NCBI GenBank assembly: GCA_046727955.1
Contig: JBKPDO010000360.1
Location: 1 to 10,603 of the forward strand
Length of the DNA: 10,603 nt
Direction: 5' to 3'
Origin: DASVXQ01 sp046727955
Lineage (GTDB): Bacteria; Actinomycetota; CALGFH01
Part shown: piece by piece, positions 1 to 7,175 of the stretch
Layout: every line of letters starts with the position of its first letter
Numbering within the stretch: position 1 is the stretch's first letter
The notes under the pieces: generated by a model
What the model was told of the DNA's origin: nothing
Database searches by the model: none
The model's input: the letters and a program-made list of their open reading frames with translations, nothing else
Translations under genes and position numbers: made by a program

Positions 1-111
1 AGAATCCTGACAACGGTGCGACAGCAAGCGGCATACCCTACAGGTTCGGCGGCGGCCGCGGGTCACATCGACCAACGCCGTTGACCGATCTGCCCTGGCC
101 TTGTGGAGACC

Positions 112-143
112 CGGGCGCGGGCCGGATCCGCGCCCCGCGCCCG
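112..143 (-). terminator. GC-rich hairpin downstream of the ABC exporter operon
   Basis: A perfect 10-bp inverted repeat (CGGGCGCGGG at 112-121, CCCGCGCCCG at 134-143) encloses a 12-base loop that itself contains the palindrome CGGATCCG. It begins 11 bases past the permease stop codon, where a terminator for the leftward operon is expected. There is no T-run on the minus strand, so it would be an actinobacterial-style stem-loop rather than a classical intrinsic terminator. Positions 1-111 beyond it show no gene that I can support. Confidence 0.4.
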
Positions 144-154
144 TTGCAGTCGGG

Positions 155-1045
155 TCAGGCGGCCGCGGCTGCAGGTGTCCAGGTGAACCGGCGCAGGGCG
201 ACGGCCAGGCCGACGGCGGCCCACAGGGCGAGGACGCCGAGGTCGCTCCAGACGATGCCGCTGCCATGGGTGGCGGGATCGTAGGCGTGGTGCAGGCCGT
301 CGGCGAGGTGCTGGACGGGGAACACCCTGGCCACCTGCTGCAGCCAGCCGGGGAGGCTGATGTTGGGGATGAACACGCCGGAGATGAAGTACAGCGGCAG
401 CATGATCGCCTGCAGCGTCGGCTGGGCGGAATCGGCGGAGCTGATCGCGGTGGCCAGGGCGTAGCCCAGGCAGCAGAAGGCGATGGAGCCGACCACGGCG
501 GTGAGCAGGATGCCGGGGATGGTGGAGCCGGGCAGGTGGACGCCGTAGGCGAAGCGGCCGATCGCCAGCAGGACGGCCATGACGGCAAGCCCGATGGCCA
601 CCGAGGTGAGGGTGCGGCCGGCGATCAGCACCCAGGCGGGGACCGGGGTCGCGCGGCGGCGTTTGAGGATGCCCAGCTCGCGCTGGGCGGTGATCGAGAT
701 GACGAGGTTGACGAAGCAGGCGGCGATCACGGCCAGCGCCGACAGGCCGGGGACGTAGTACGTCGAGGCCTTGACGTGCGCCGGTCCGACGGTGTTGTTG
801 CCGAAGACACCAACGAAGACGACGAGGAAGACGACCGGCAGCGCCAGGGTGAAGAAGCGTGCCTGGCGGTTGCGCAGGAAGCTGAGCAGCTCAAAGCGGG
901 CCTGATGGCCGACGAGTCCAAGCGCCCGCACCGTCCGGCCGGCTTCGGGTGCCTCGGCGCGTGCGGGCGCTGGGGCCTGGGTCGCGGGCGCGCTGGCGCG
1001 CCGCCTGCGAAGCCACTGATAGAGCCGGTAGAGGAGCAGCATCAT
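155..1045 (-). CDS. ABC-2 type transporter permease (DrrB-like)
   Basis: Membrane subunit of an ABC exporter, 296 aa, typical length for the ABC-2 membrane family. It should dimerise and pair with the ATPase encoded just upstream. The N-terminus is a basic, Ala/Pro-rich cytoplasmic stretch (residues 1-50). Six hydrophobic segments follow: roughly 62-84, 96-119, 137-165, 174-200, 212-235 and 265-285. A positively charged loop with KRRRATPVP lies between segments 2 and 3, as is usual in this family, and GVFIPNISLPGW is the typical loop before the last segment. The start is the first of two ATGs, preceded by AAAGGA at about 5 bases, and this site overlaps the ATPase stop codon (gap of 9 bases), so the two are co-translated. 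The substrate cannot be read from sequence; drugs, antibiotics or lipids are usual for the family. No sign of damage. Confidence 0.93.
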   Translation of the reverse strand: MMLLLYRLYQWLRRRRASAPATQAPAPARAEAPEAGRTVRALGLVGHQARFELLSFLRNRQARFFTLALPVVFLVVFVGVFGNNTVGPAHVKASTYYVPGLSALAVIAACFVNLVISITAQRELGILKRRRATPVPAWVLIAGRTLTSVAIGLAVMAVLLAIGRFAYGVHLPGSTIPGILLTAVVGSIAFCCLGYALATAISSADSAQPTLQAIMLPLYFISGVFIPNISLPGWLQQVARVFPVQHLADGLHHAYDPATHGSGIVWSDLGVLALWAAVGLAVALRRFTWTPAAAAA

Positions 1046-1054
1046 TTGGTCCTT

Positions 1055-2023
1055 TCAGTTGTCGCGGGTGAGGTGGAGGTAGACGTCTTCGAGGCTGGGT
1101 CGGCGCACGTCGAGGTCGGGCAGGTCCAGGCCGCGCGCCAACGCCCAGTCGGCCAGCTGCCGAATGTGATCGAGCGGGTGCTGGCCGGTCAGCATCAGAC
1201 GGTCGCCGTCGCGTTCGGCCCGCGCTTGCAGGTCGGCTGGAAGCGCCTGCGGGGTGACGCCGGTGGGCAGCGTGAAGCTGATCGTGGCGGGCAGCCGGTC
1301 GCGGCCGCCGAGCGTGCGCGGGGTGCCCTCGGCGACGATGCGGCCGGCGGCGATCACCGCGATGCGGTCCGCGAGGTGCTCGGCCTCGTCCATGTAGTGG
1401 GTGGTCAAAAAGACCGTCTTGCCGAGCGTGCGCAGCCCGGCGATGACCTGCCAGGCGGCCCGCCGCGCCAAGGGGTCGAAGCCGGTGGTGGGCTCGTCCA
1501 AAAACAGCAGCTCCGGGTCGCCGATCAGGGCCAGCGCGACGTCCAGCCGGCGGCGCTGCCCGCCCGACAGGCGCTCGGTGGGCACCTCGGCCTGCTGTTG
1601 CAGGCCGACCAGGGCGATCGTCTCCTCCAGCTCGCGTGGGTGGGTGTAGTAGCCGGCGTACAGCTCCAGGCATTCGCGCACGCGCAGGCCCGGCTCGGGC
1701 CGGGACTCCTGCAGCACGACACCGACGCGGTCGCGCCAGTAGCTGTCGGCGTTGGCGGGGTCGACGCCCAGCACGCTGACCTGGCCGGCGGAGCGTTCGC
1801 GGAAGCCCTCGAGGATCTCCACGGTGGTGGTCTTGCCAGCGCCGTTGGGGCCGAGGAAGGCAAAGATCTCCCCGCGGCGGACCTGCAGGTCGATGCCGCG
1901 CACGGCCTCCAGCTCACCGTAGCGCTTGTGCAGGCCGCTGGCGCCGATCACGACGTCGCCGGCGCGGTCGCCGGCGCGGTTGGCCGCCGGGGCGGCCTGG
2001 ATCGATGGTGCTGTCGTGCTCAT
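1055..2023 (-). CDS. ABC transporter ATP-binding protein (DrrA-like)
   Basis: ATPase subunit, 322 aa, that powers the exporter formed with the downstream permease. All motifs are present: Walker A GPNGAGKTT (58-66), Q-loop Gln105, signature LSGGQ (152-156), Walker B LLFLDE (172-177), D-loop GFDP and switch His209 in TTHYMDEAE. A C-terminal extension of about 80 residues ends in the SLEDVYLHLT motif common to DrrA/CcmA-type ATPases of ABC-2 exporters. The first 23 residues are a variable Ala-rich tail. The ATG start has a strong AAAGGAG 5 bases upstream. The gene is divergent from the histidine kinase, with about 180 bases between them. A TAGGCT hexamer (minus strand, 2069-2074) could be a -10 box, but there is no matching -35, so I do not annotate it. 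Regulation by the adjacent two-component pair is an inference from position. Confidence 0.97.
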   Translation of the reverse strand: MSTTAPSIQAAPAANRAGDRAGDVVIGASGLHKRYGELEAVRGIDLQVRRGEIFAFLGPNGAGKTTTVEILEGFRERSAGQVSVLGVDPANADSYWRDRVGVVLQESRPEPGLRVRECLELYAGYYTHPRELEETIALVGLQQQAEVPTERLSGGQRRRLDVALALIGDPELLFLDEPTTGFDPLARRAAWQVIAGLRTLGKTVFLTTHYMDEAEHLADRIAVIAAGRIVAEGTPRTLGGRDRLPATISFTLPTGVTPQALPADLQARAERDGDRLMLTGQHPLDHIRQLADWALARGLDLPDLDVRRPSLEDVYLHLTRDN

Positions 2024-2156
2024 GTGGCTCCTTTGGGTTGCCGGTGGGTTGCAGTCGGTCTGGGCAGCAGCCTACGGCTGGCGGGCGCGGCCGCCTTCGG
2101 CGCCGAGGTGGAACTTCGGGCAGTCGTTGGCCTCGACTGCTGGTTGGAGTGGTCTG

Positions 2157-2168
2157 CACCCACGGGTG
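2157..2168. promoter_or_regulatory. Dyad in the divergent exporter/kinase intergenic region
   Basis: CACCC-AC-GGGTG is a symmetric dyad with 5-bp arms and a 2-bp spacer. It sits in the 180-base space between the divergent ATPase and kinase genes, about 35 bases before the kinase start. Its position fits an operator for the LuxR/NarL-type regulator encoded at 3430, but one short dyad in such GC-rich DNA can arise by chance. No clear -10/-35 pair was found in this interval. Confidence 0.18.
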
Positions 2169-2203
2169 GAGGCGGGCGCCGCACGACCTCGGTCCCCGCT
2201 GTG

Positions 2204-3433
2204 ATGACGGCGCTGGCTTGGCTGCCTACGCTGTTGTCGATGAGCGCCGAGACACCGACCTTCGCCTCGCTGGAGCGGGCCAGAGCCCACCAGCACGCCA
2301 CGCTGCTCCTGTTTCGCCCGCTGGCCGTGGTTGTGGTCGTGCTGGTCGAGATCGCCGGCGCGCGGACCCAGCCGCGCCCCGGGATCAGCGGCGAGCACCT
2401 AGGGGTCCTGCTGGCGCTGATCGGGTTCGCCGCCGCTGTGGCCGGCGCCATCGCCAGCCGGCGCGCCCCAGACGCCGCTCAGGTGCCGCTTCTGGTGCCG
2501 TTGTTTGCGCTGCTGATCGCCAGTTCGGCCGTGCTCGTCTGGCTGCAGCCGGACGGTCCCGGCTTGCTCGGCGTGTTCATCGCCGTCACCGCCGCCGGGC
2601 TGCGCCTACCCAGCCGCGCCGGCGCGGCCCTGGTGGTCGGTGCGCTGGTCGCCGCGGTCGTGGCCGCAACGCGGGCCGAGCACCGCTCGGTGACCACCGT
2701 GGCGCTCAACGCCCTTGGCGTGGCGGCGTTCTACCTCATGGCGCGCTTCGCCGGCCGCGTCCAGCAAGGACAGGAGCAGGCCGAGCGGCTGTTGGGAGAG
2801 CTGGAGCAGACGCGCCAGGCGCAGGTGCAGGCGGCGGCCCTGGCTGAGCGCCAGCGGCTGGCACGGGAGATGCACGACGTGCTGGCGCATTCGCTGTCCG
2901 GGCTGGTGCTCCAGCTGGAAGGGGCGCGCCTGCTGGCTGTGCGGCAGGACTGTGGCCCGCAGGTGGTCGATGCCGTCGCGAGAGCCCACCAGCTCGCCAA
3001 GGCGGGGCTCGGGGAGGCGCGGCGGGCGATCGGCATGCTCCGCGACGACGAGCTGCCGGGTCCCGAGCGTCTGCCGTCGCTCGTTTGCGACTTCGAGCGT
3101 GACGCTGGCGTCCCGGCGTCACTGGAGGTTGTCGGCCGGCAGCGCGAGCTCGGGTCGCAGGCCCGGCTGACGCTGTACCGGACCGCACAAGAGGCGCTCA
3201 CCAACGTGCGCAGGCACGCGCGGCCGCAGCGGGTGGAGCTGCGGCTTGCCTACGAGCCGGCGGGGACGCGGCTGACGATCGAGGACTTCGCCGGCAACCC
3301 CCCCACGCCGCTGTCTGACAGTGGGGGGTACGGCCTGACCGGGATGCGCGAGCGGGCCGAGCTGTTGGGCGGCCAGCTGCGCGCCGGGCCGACCGGCAGC
3401 GGCTTCCGCGTCGAGCTGTGGGTGCCAGCATGA
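2204..3433 (+). CDS. Sensor histidine kinase, NarL/DesK-type (HisKA_3)
   Basis: Membrane-bound sensor kinase, 409 aa, of the two-component class with a HisKA_3 dimerisation domain. The N-terminal half has five to six hydrophobic segments (about 34-53, 66-86, 93-113, 118-133, 137-154, 161-180) with no large extracellular domain, so the ligand is probably sensed in or at the membrane. A coiled-coil linker (about 182-213) precedes the phosphoacceptor His224 in REMHDVLAHS. The ATPase domain shows an N-box around Asn334 (AQEALTNVRRHA) and a glycine box GGYGLTGMRER (about 373-383). The D-box is atypical (TIEDFAGN), as seen in other actinobacterial members. The frame is open far upstream across the antisense strand of the ABC genes, so the start is uncertain: GTG 2201, ATG 2204 and ATG 2240 are all possible and none has a good ribosome site. 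The stop overlaps the regulator start. Confidence 0.92.
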   Translation: MTALAWLPTLLSMSAETPTFASLERARAHQHATLLLFRPLAVVVVVLVEIAGARTQPRPGISGEHLGVLLALIGFAAAVAGAIASRRAPDAAQVPLLVPLFALLIASSAVLVWLQPDGPGLLGVFIAVTAAGLRLPSRAGAALVVGALVAAVVAATRAEHRSVTTVALNALGVAAFYLMARFAGRVQQGQEQAERLLGELEQTRQAQVQAAALAERQRLAREMHDVLAHSLSGLVLQLEGARLLAVRQDCGPQVVDAVARAHQLAKAGLGEARRAIGMLRDDELPGPERLPSLVCDFERDAGVPASLEVVGRQRELGSQARLTLYRTAQEALTNVRRHARPQRVELRLAYEPAGTRLTIEDFAGNPPTPLSDSGGYGLTGMRERAELLGGQLRAGPTGSGFRVELWVPA

Positions 3434-4095
3434 GCGCGCCCACCAGGGTCGTTGTCGCCGACGACCAGCGCGTCGTCCGCGAAGGCCTGGCGATGCTGCT
3501 TGGCCTGCTGCCCGGGATCGAGGTCGTCGGCACGGCCCGCGACGGCGAGGAGGCGCTGGCGCTGGTCGAGGAGCTTGCGCCCGAGGTGGTCTTGATGGAC
3601 CTGCGCATGCCGCGCTGCGGCGGCGTCGAGGCGACCCGCCGCCTGCGCGAGCAAGGCTCGGCCACGCGGGTGGTCGTGCTGACGACCTACGCCGACGACC
3701 GCTCAGTGGTCGACGCGCTGCAGGCGGGCGCGCGCGGGTTCCTGACCAAGGACGCCGGCGCCGAGGAGATCCAGCAGGCGATCGCGGCCGTCGTCAGCGG
3801 TGCGGCGGCGATCGACCCGGCCGTGCAGCACCACCTGGTCAACGCCGTCGCCAGCGGGCTGCCCGCCAAAGCGCAGGCGCCCACACCCTTACTGCCCGAC
3901 GGGCTGACGCCGCGGGAGGCGGAGGTGCTGTCGTTGATCGCCGAGGGGCTGTCCAACGCCGAGATCGCGGCGCGGCTGGTCGTCAGCGAGGCAACCGTCA
4001 AAAGCCACGTCAACCACCTGTTCACCAAGACCGGCGTGCGCGACCGCGCCCAGGCCGTCACCTACGCCTACCGCCACGGGCTCACCCCTGGATAG
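3430..4095 (+). CDS. Two-component response regulator, NarL/LuxR-type
   Basis: Response regulator, 221 aa, the normal length for the family, partner of the kinase immediately upstream. The N-terminal receiver domain (about 5-120) has the acidic pair Asp11-Asp12, phosphoacceptor Asp57 in LMDLRMP, Thr85 and Lys107 in FLTKDAG, so it should be phosphorylatable. The C-terminal LuxR-type helix-turn-helix (about 155-215) shows LTPREAEVLSLIAEGLSNAEIA followed by VSEATVKSHVNHLFTKTGVRDRAQA. I chose the ATG at 3430 because it overlaps the kinase stop as ATGA, a standard translational-coupling arrangement; an in-frame start at 3418 is less likely. The probable target is the divergent ABC exporter, by analogy with other actinobacterial kinase/regulator/DrrAB-type clusters. 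No damage seen. Confidence 0.95.
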   Translation: MSAPTRVVVADDQRVVREGLAMLLGLLPGIEVVGTARDGEEALALVEELAPEVVLMDLRMPRCGGVEATRRLREQGSATRVVVLTTYADDRSVVDALQAGARGFLTKDAGAEEIQQAIAAVVSGAAAIDPAVQHHLVNAVASGLPAKAQAPTPLLPDGLTPREAEVLSLIAEGLSNAEIAARLVVSEATVKSHVNHLFTKTGVRDRAQAVTYAYRHGLTPG

Positions 4096-4098
4096 GGG
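4085..4098 (+). terminator. Small hairpin at the end of the response regulator gene
   Basis: CCCCT-GGAT-AGGGG, a perfect 5-bp stem with a 4-base loop, spans the stop codon of the regulator. It is short and has no T-run, so termination is only a possibility. Confidence 0.2.
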
Positions 4099-4115
4099 CC
4101 GTCACACAATCGCCT

Positions 4116-4571
4116 GTGCGTGCAGCATCCCGGTATGGAGCCGACCCGGCGCTGGCGGCGATATTCGCCGTGCTGTCGCTGCACCTGGACCAGCGGCAGC
4201 TGCGCCTGCTGCCCGGCGCGCAGCACGCGTATCCGCGCGGCCAGACCCGACCTGAGCCGTACGAGCAAGGCGAAGCGCTGACCTGGAGCCGCGATCCTCA
4301 GCGGTCGCCATGGCAAGGAAGCCTCCGCTATCGCCGCTGCTCAGAGCATGAGCGTCGCCGAGAGGCGCTGGTATCCGAGTGGTTCGTGTCGGAGGGCCGA
4401 CTGGACCACTGGGCCTACCAGAGTTCACCATTATCGCCTACCCGGGTCCTCGCTGCTCAACGCGCGGCCGGGTTTCTGAACCCCACGGCCACCAGGTGGA
4501 CGCCCACCGCACCGACTGGGAGGACGCTTCCCCGGTGGCTCGCTGAGAGCGGCCGTCAGGGATGCCCCTGA
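4116..4571 (+). pseudogene. Degenerate region, possible ISAzo13-type transposase N-terminus
   Basis: Nothing in 4096-4614 (519 bases) looks like an intact gene. The longest sensible frame runs from GTG 4116 and would give 151 aa. Only its beginning resembles something I know: the stretch HLDQRQLRLLPGAQ at about residues 23-36 is like the LDxRQxRLxxGA start of ISAzo13-family transposases. After that the expected helix-turn-helix does not follow in any frame, and composition becomes unlike a normal protein (many Trp, Arg and Pro, no domain). I read it as a decayed insertion-sequence fragment followed by non-coding DNA. The family call rests on about 15 residues and could be coincidence; it may equally be non-coding sequence that happens to be open. 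Confidence 0.3.
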
Positions 4572-4614
4572 GCCTGACCCGGGCCGACTCCGGGACAGCA
4601 CAGGGCATTTCCCG

Positions 4615-6003
4615 ATGGTAGGGGCGCCCGCATGCCGGCAGGGTAGAGCGGACGCCAGAGCGCCGAGAACACAACAAGGACACGTCATCACTACCGACCT
4701 TGCGGCGCCAGGAACTATTCACGGTCATCCGCCCGGTCGCGGGCGGCACCTGCTCCTGCGAGTACTGATCGCGGTCGCCGTCTTGGGCCTGCTCGTCGTG
4801 CTCGGGCTCGCCGGCCTGGTGGCCTGGCTGTACTCCGGGGCTGATAGCAGCAATGTGGGCCAGCTCAGCTTCGCCAACCAGCTCAAGATCCCGCCGCTGC
4901 TCCAGCCACGCGTCGACGCCGCCGGCCGCAAGGTCTTCGAGCTGCGGCTGCAGCCGGGCACCAGCGAGCTGCTCCCGGGCAAGCCCGCCCAGACCTGGGG
5001 TGCCAACAGCGCCTACCTCGGGCCGACGCTGCGCGCCACCTGGGGCGACAAGGTGCGCATCAACGTGACCAACGACCTGCCCGAGGCGACCACGATCCAC
5101 TGGCACGGCATGCACCTGCCCGCCAGGGCCGACGGCGGCCCCCACCAGCTGACCGCGCCCGGCGCGACGTGGTCGCCGTCTTGGACGATCGACCAGCCCG
5201 CAGCGACCCTGTGGTACCACCCGCACCCGCACGGCCAGACCGAGGAGCACGTCTACCGCGGCATCGCCGGGCTGTTCCTGCTCGACGACGCTGAGGCCAG
5301 CTCGCTGCCGCTGCCCAAGCACTACGGCGTCGACGACATTCCCGTCGTCATCCAGGACAAGCGCTTCCGCGCCGACGGGAACCTCGACTTTGGCCAGCCG
5401 CTGTTCCACCCGATCGGTCGGCTCGGCAGCGCCATCCTCATCAACGGCACCTACGACCCGCACCTTGAGATCACCAGCCAGCTCGTGCGGTTCCGGCTGC
5501 TCAACGCCTCGACCGCCCGCAGCTACAACGTCGGCTTCGCCGACAATCGCGCCTTCGACCTGATCGCAACCGATGGTGGCCTGCTGGAGGCGCCGTACCT
5601 GACGACCCGCGTGCAGTTGTCGCCGGGTGAGCGCGCCGAGGTCGTCGCCGCCTTCCGGCCGGGCGAGTGGGCGCTGCTGCGCAGCTTCGCGCCCGACCTG
5701 GGTATGAGCTCGCTCCAGGGACGCTTTGCCGGCGGCAATGACACCTTCGACTTGTTGCAGGTCCGGGCCGGCGCCGACCTGCGCCGTTCGGCGCGGCTTC
5801 CTGCCCGGCTGGCCCACCACGCGCCGTTGGACCCGGCCGCCGCCACGACGACCCGCCGCATGGAGATCACCAGCTCGAACGCGATCGACGGCAAGTCGAT
5901 GGACATGGGCCGCATCGACCAGGTCGTCACGGTCGGCACGACCGAGGTCTGGCAGGTCAGCAACCGCTCCGGGGACCTGCCGGCTCGAAGAAGAGGTAGC
6001 TGA
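4615..6003 (+). CDS. Truncated multicopper oxidase (C-terminal copper domain missing)
   Basis: Multicopper oxidases couple oxidation of phenols or metals to reduction of oxygen, using one type-1 copper and a trinuclear cluster. This 462-aa frame has an N-terminal membrane anchor (about 46-72), so the enzyme would be outside the membrane. It then has cupredoxin domains with HWHG (162-165) and HPHPHG (202-207), half of the trinuclear ligands. The match continues through domain 2 and up to EVWQVSNRSGD at about 444-454, exactly where family members continue into the HxxHxH and HCHxxxH motifs. Here the frame passes into a foreign tail (LPARRRGS) and stops. That tail is the antisense of a patatin-like gene. 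Without the type-1 copper and the second half of the cluster, oxidase activity is very unlikely. ATG 4615 has a modest AGGG upstream; a better site, AAGGA at 4676-4680, faces an ATC codon at 4687. Confidence 0.85.
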   Translation: MVGAPACRQGRADARAPRTQQGHVITTDLAAPGTIHGHPPGRGRHLLLRVLIAVAVLGLLVVLGLAGLVAWLYSGADSSNVGQLSFANQLKIPPLLQPRVDAAGRKVFELRLQPGTSELLPGKPAQTWGANSAYLGPTLRATWGDKVRINVTNDLPEATTIHWHGMHLPARADGGPHQLTAPGATWSPSWTIDQPAATLWYHPHPHGQTEEHVYRGIAGLFLLDDAEASSLPLPKHYGVDDIPVVIQDKRFRADGNLDFGQPLFHPIGRLGSAILINGTYDPHLEITSQLVRFRLLNASTARSYNVGFADNRAFDLIATDGGLLEAPYLTTRVQLSPGERAEVVAAFRPGEWALLRSFAPDLGMSSLQGRFAGGNDTFDLLQVRAGADLRRSARLPARLAHHAPLDPAAATTTRRMEITSSNAIDGKSMDMGRIDQVVTVGTTEVWQVSNRSGDLPARRRGS

Positions 6004-6598
6004 TCAGGTCGCCGCGGCTGCCTGACCCGACGCCGAGCAGGCCGCTCAGGACGGCCAGGTCGAGGTGGCGGACCCGGCGCACGCCGGCCAGGACCTCGTC
6101 GAGGACCTCCTCGGCCTTGGCGCCGACCGTGCCCTGGGTCTAGGGGCCGCCGAACACGAACGGGATCACCTGGTAGGGCCGTCCGGAGCGGCTCGTCACG
6201 CCGGCGCCCCCGGCTGCGAGCAGCTTGTTCATCTTCGCCAGCACGATCAGGTTCTCGATCATCCGGTCGGCCATCGCCCCGTGCAGCAGCTGGCCGGTCG
6301 CGTCCTGGATCGACGGCGCCGGACGCCCCGCGGCGGCGGAGGACGGCCGGTGATAGGGCGGGTCGGTGGCGACGACCACCAGTCGCCTCGCGCCCAGCGC
6401 GATCGCCGGCTTGAGGGGCGCGTTGAGCCGCGCGCCCCCGTCCATGCGCCAGCTCGCCCCGGTCCCGCTGTTCAGGCGCACGAGCGGGAACAGGATCGGG
6501 ATCGCTGCGGAGGCGCGGACGTGCTCGGCGGTGAGCTCCCCCTGGACATAGTCCATCGCGCGCTCGTCGCCTCCAGCGCGCAATCCCCACCTACTCAT
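5977..6598 (-). pseudogene. Patatin-like phospholipase fragment, broken at both ends and by an internal stop
   Basis: On the minus strand, the C-terminal half of a patatin-like lipase is recognisable: LTAEHVRASAAIPILFPLVR, then MDGG with the Asp of the Ser-Asp dyad, LNAPLKPAIALGARRLVVVA, and IENLIVLAKMNKLL. The frame meets a TAG at 6140-6142 just after YQVIPFVFGGP. The same frame resumes directly past it with TQGTVGAKAEEVLDEVL and DLISYLFFEP, which fits the normal family C-terminus, so the TAG is a nonsense mutation and not the true end. The 3' end is cut at about 5977-5985, where it joins the oxidase gene. The 5' part with the glycine-rich oxyanion loop and GxSxG serine is absent; homology fades near 6580-6598. 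It cannot encode an active lipase. A GC-rich frame continues upstream to 6985 but does not resemble the family. Confidence 0.75.
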
Positions 6599-6642
6599 GC
6601 CTGTGGTGCCAGAAAGTCGGTCATGGGGACTGAGCTGGGCGT

Positions 6643-6679
6643 CCGGGGCTGTCCACGCCCCGGGGCGGGCAACTGCCCG
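6643..6679. repeat. Two adjacent stem-loops
   Basis: The first hairpin is CCGGGGC (6643-6649) with GCCCCGG (6657-6663) around a 7-base loop. It is followed within three bases by CGGGC-AACT-GCCCG (6666-6679). Both are perfect. They lie between the broken patatin fragment and the HTH gene, near the 5' edge of that gene's open frame. They could be a terminator pair, the secondary structure at a mobile-element end, or chance in GC-rich DNA. Confidence 0.35.
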
Positions 6680-6843
6680 GCCGCCGGCGCCTGCGCCTTG
6701 ATCTGGCCGCGTGCCGTCAGCAAGCCAGACGGCTGGGCTTCGCCGACCTGCACGCTTGCCTGCACGCCCTCCTCGACCAGGGCTGGAGCGTCCCCCAGCT
6801 CGCCGCCCACCTCGCCACCACCCAGGCGGGGACGCTGGCGCAG

Positions 6844-7155
6844 GTGGGGGGTGAGCTTGGCGCGGCGCCGAGCACCCTGCGGTGCCTGCTGGAGGAGTAT
6901 CAGGTGCGGCGGGTGGGGCCGACCCGGCGGCAGCGCGCCGTGGCGGGGCGAGGCCTGGGACCCCGGGCGCAGGCACACGTCGCACAACAGCGGCGCCAGG
7001 CGCGCCTGAGGGAGCTTGGCTTCACACAGGTGGACGAGTATCTGCGGGACCGCTACGTGGGGCGGGACTGGTCGGTGCGGCGGCTGTGCGCCGAGCTCGG
7101 CGTCGGCCATGGCTGGCTGGACCAGCAGCTTGACCGGCTCGGGCTGCGCAGCTGA
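6844..7155 (+). CDS. Tandem helix-turn-helix protein, 5'-truncated
   Basis: A 103-aa frame starting at GTG 6844, of unknown function. Its last 50 residues form a homeodomain-like helix-turn-helix: RQARLRELGF, EYLRDRYV, then WSVRRLCAELGVGHGWLDQQL. The same frame is open back to 6634 and, before any start codon, encodes a second copy of the pattern at about 6715-6800: QARRLGFADLHACLH, then GWSVPQLAAHLA. The two copies share QAR..LGF, a leucine-rich helix and WSVxxLxAxL, about 115 codons apart. No ATG, GTG or TTG lies between 6634 and 6844, so the conserved first repeat is stranded and the gene has probably lost its start. I recall similar multi-repeat HTH proteins in actinobacteria but cannot name a characterised one. 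DNA binding is an inference. A strong hairpin follows at 7176. Confidence 0.5.
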   Translation: MGGELGAAPSTLRCLLEEYQVRRVGPTRRQRAVAGRGLGPRAQAHVAQQRRQARLRELGFTQVDEYLRDRYVGRDWSVRRLCAELGVGHGWLDQQLDRLGLRS

Positions 7156-7175
7156 CCTCCAGCGTCGGATGGCGG

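Noticed and set aside
1..111. Possible operator or attachment-like sequence around CATACCCTACAGG
   Set aside because: Only a half-site is visible, with no second copy in the window and no adjoining gene to support it.
101..2203. A rightward open frame of about 700 codons continuous with the kinase, antisense to the ABC exporter genes
   Set aside because: Its sequence is low-complexity (Gly, Asp, Ala, Gln, Arg-rich) and it mirrors the well-conserved minus-strand ABC genes. It is a byproduct of high-GC codon use; the kinase starts near 2204.
4625..4665. GGTAGAGCGGACGCC resembling a tRNA D-arm
   Set aside because: No matching acceptor stem, anticodon arm or TTCGA-type T-arm follows, so it is not a tRNA.
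4438..5820. A 460-codon minus-strand open frame across the oxidase
   Set aside because: No recognisable domain. It is the antisense of a clear multicopper oxidase with intact motifs through domain 2.
6065..7009. A plus-strand frame of 314 codons spanning the patatin remnant and the HTH gene
   Set aside because: It crosses two unrelated regions whose homology is in other frames, and it shows no domain of its own.
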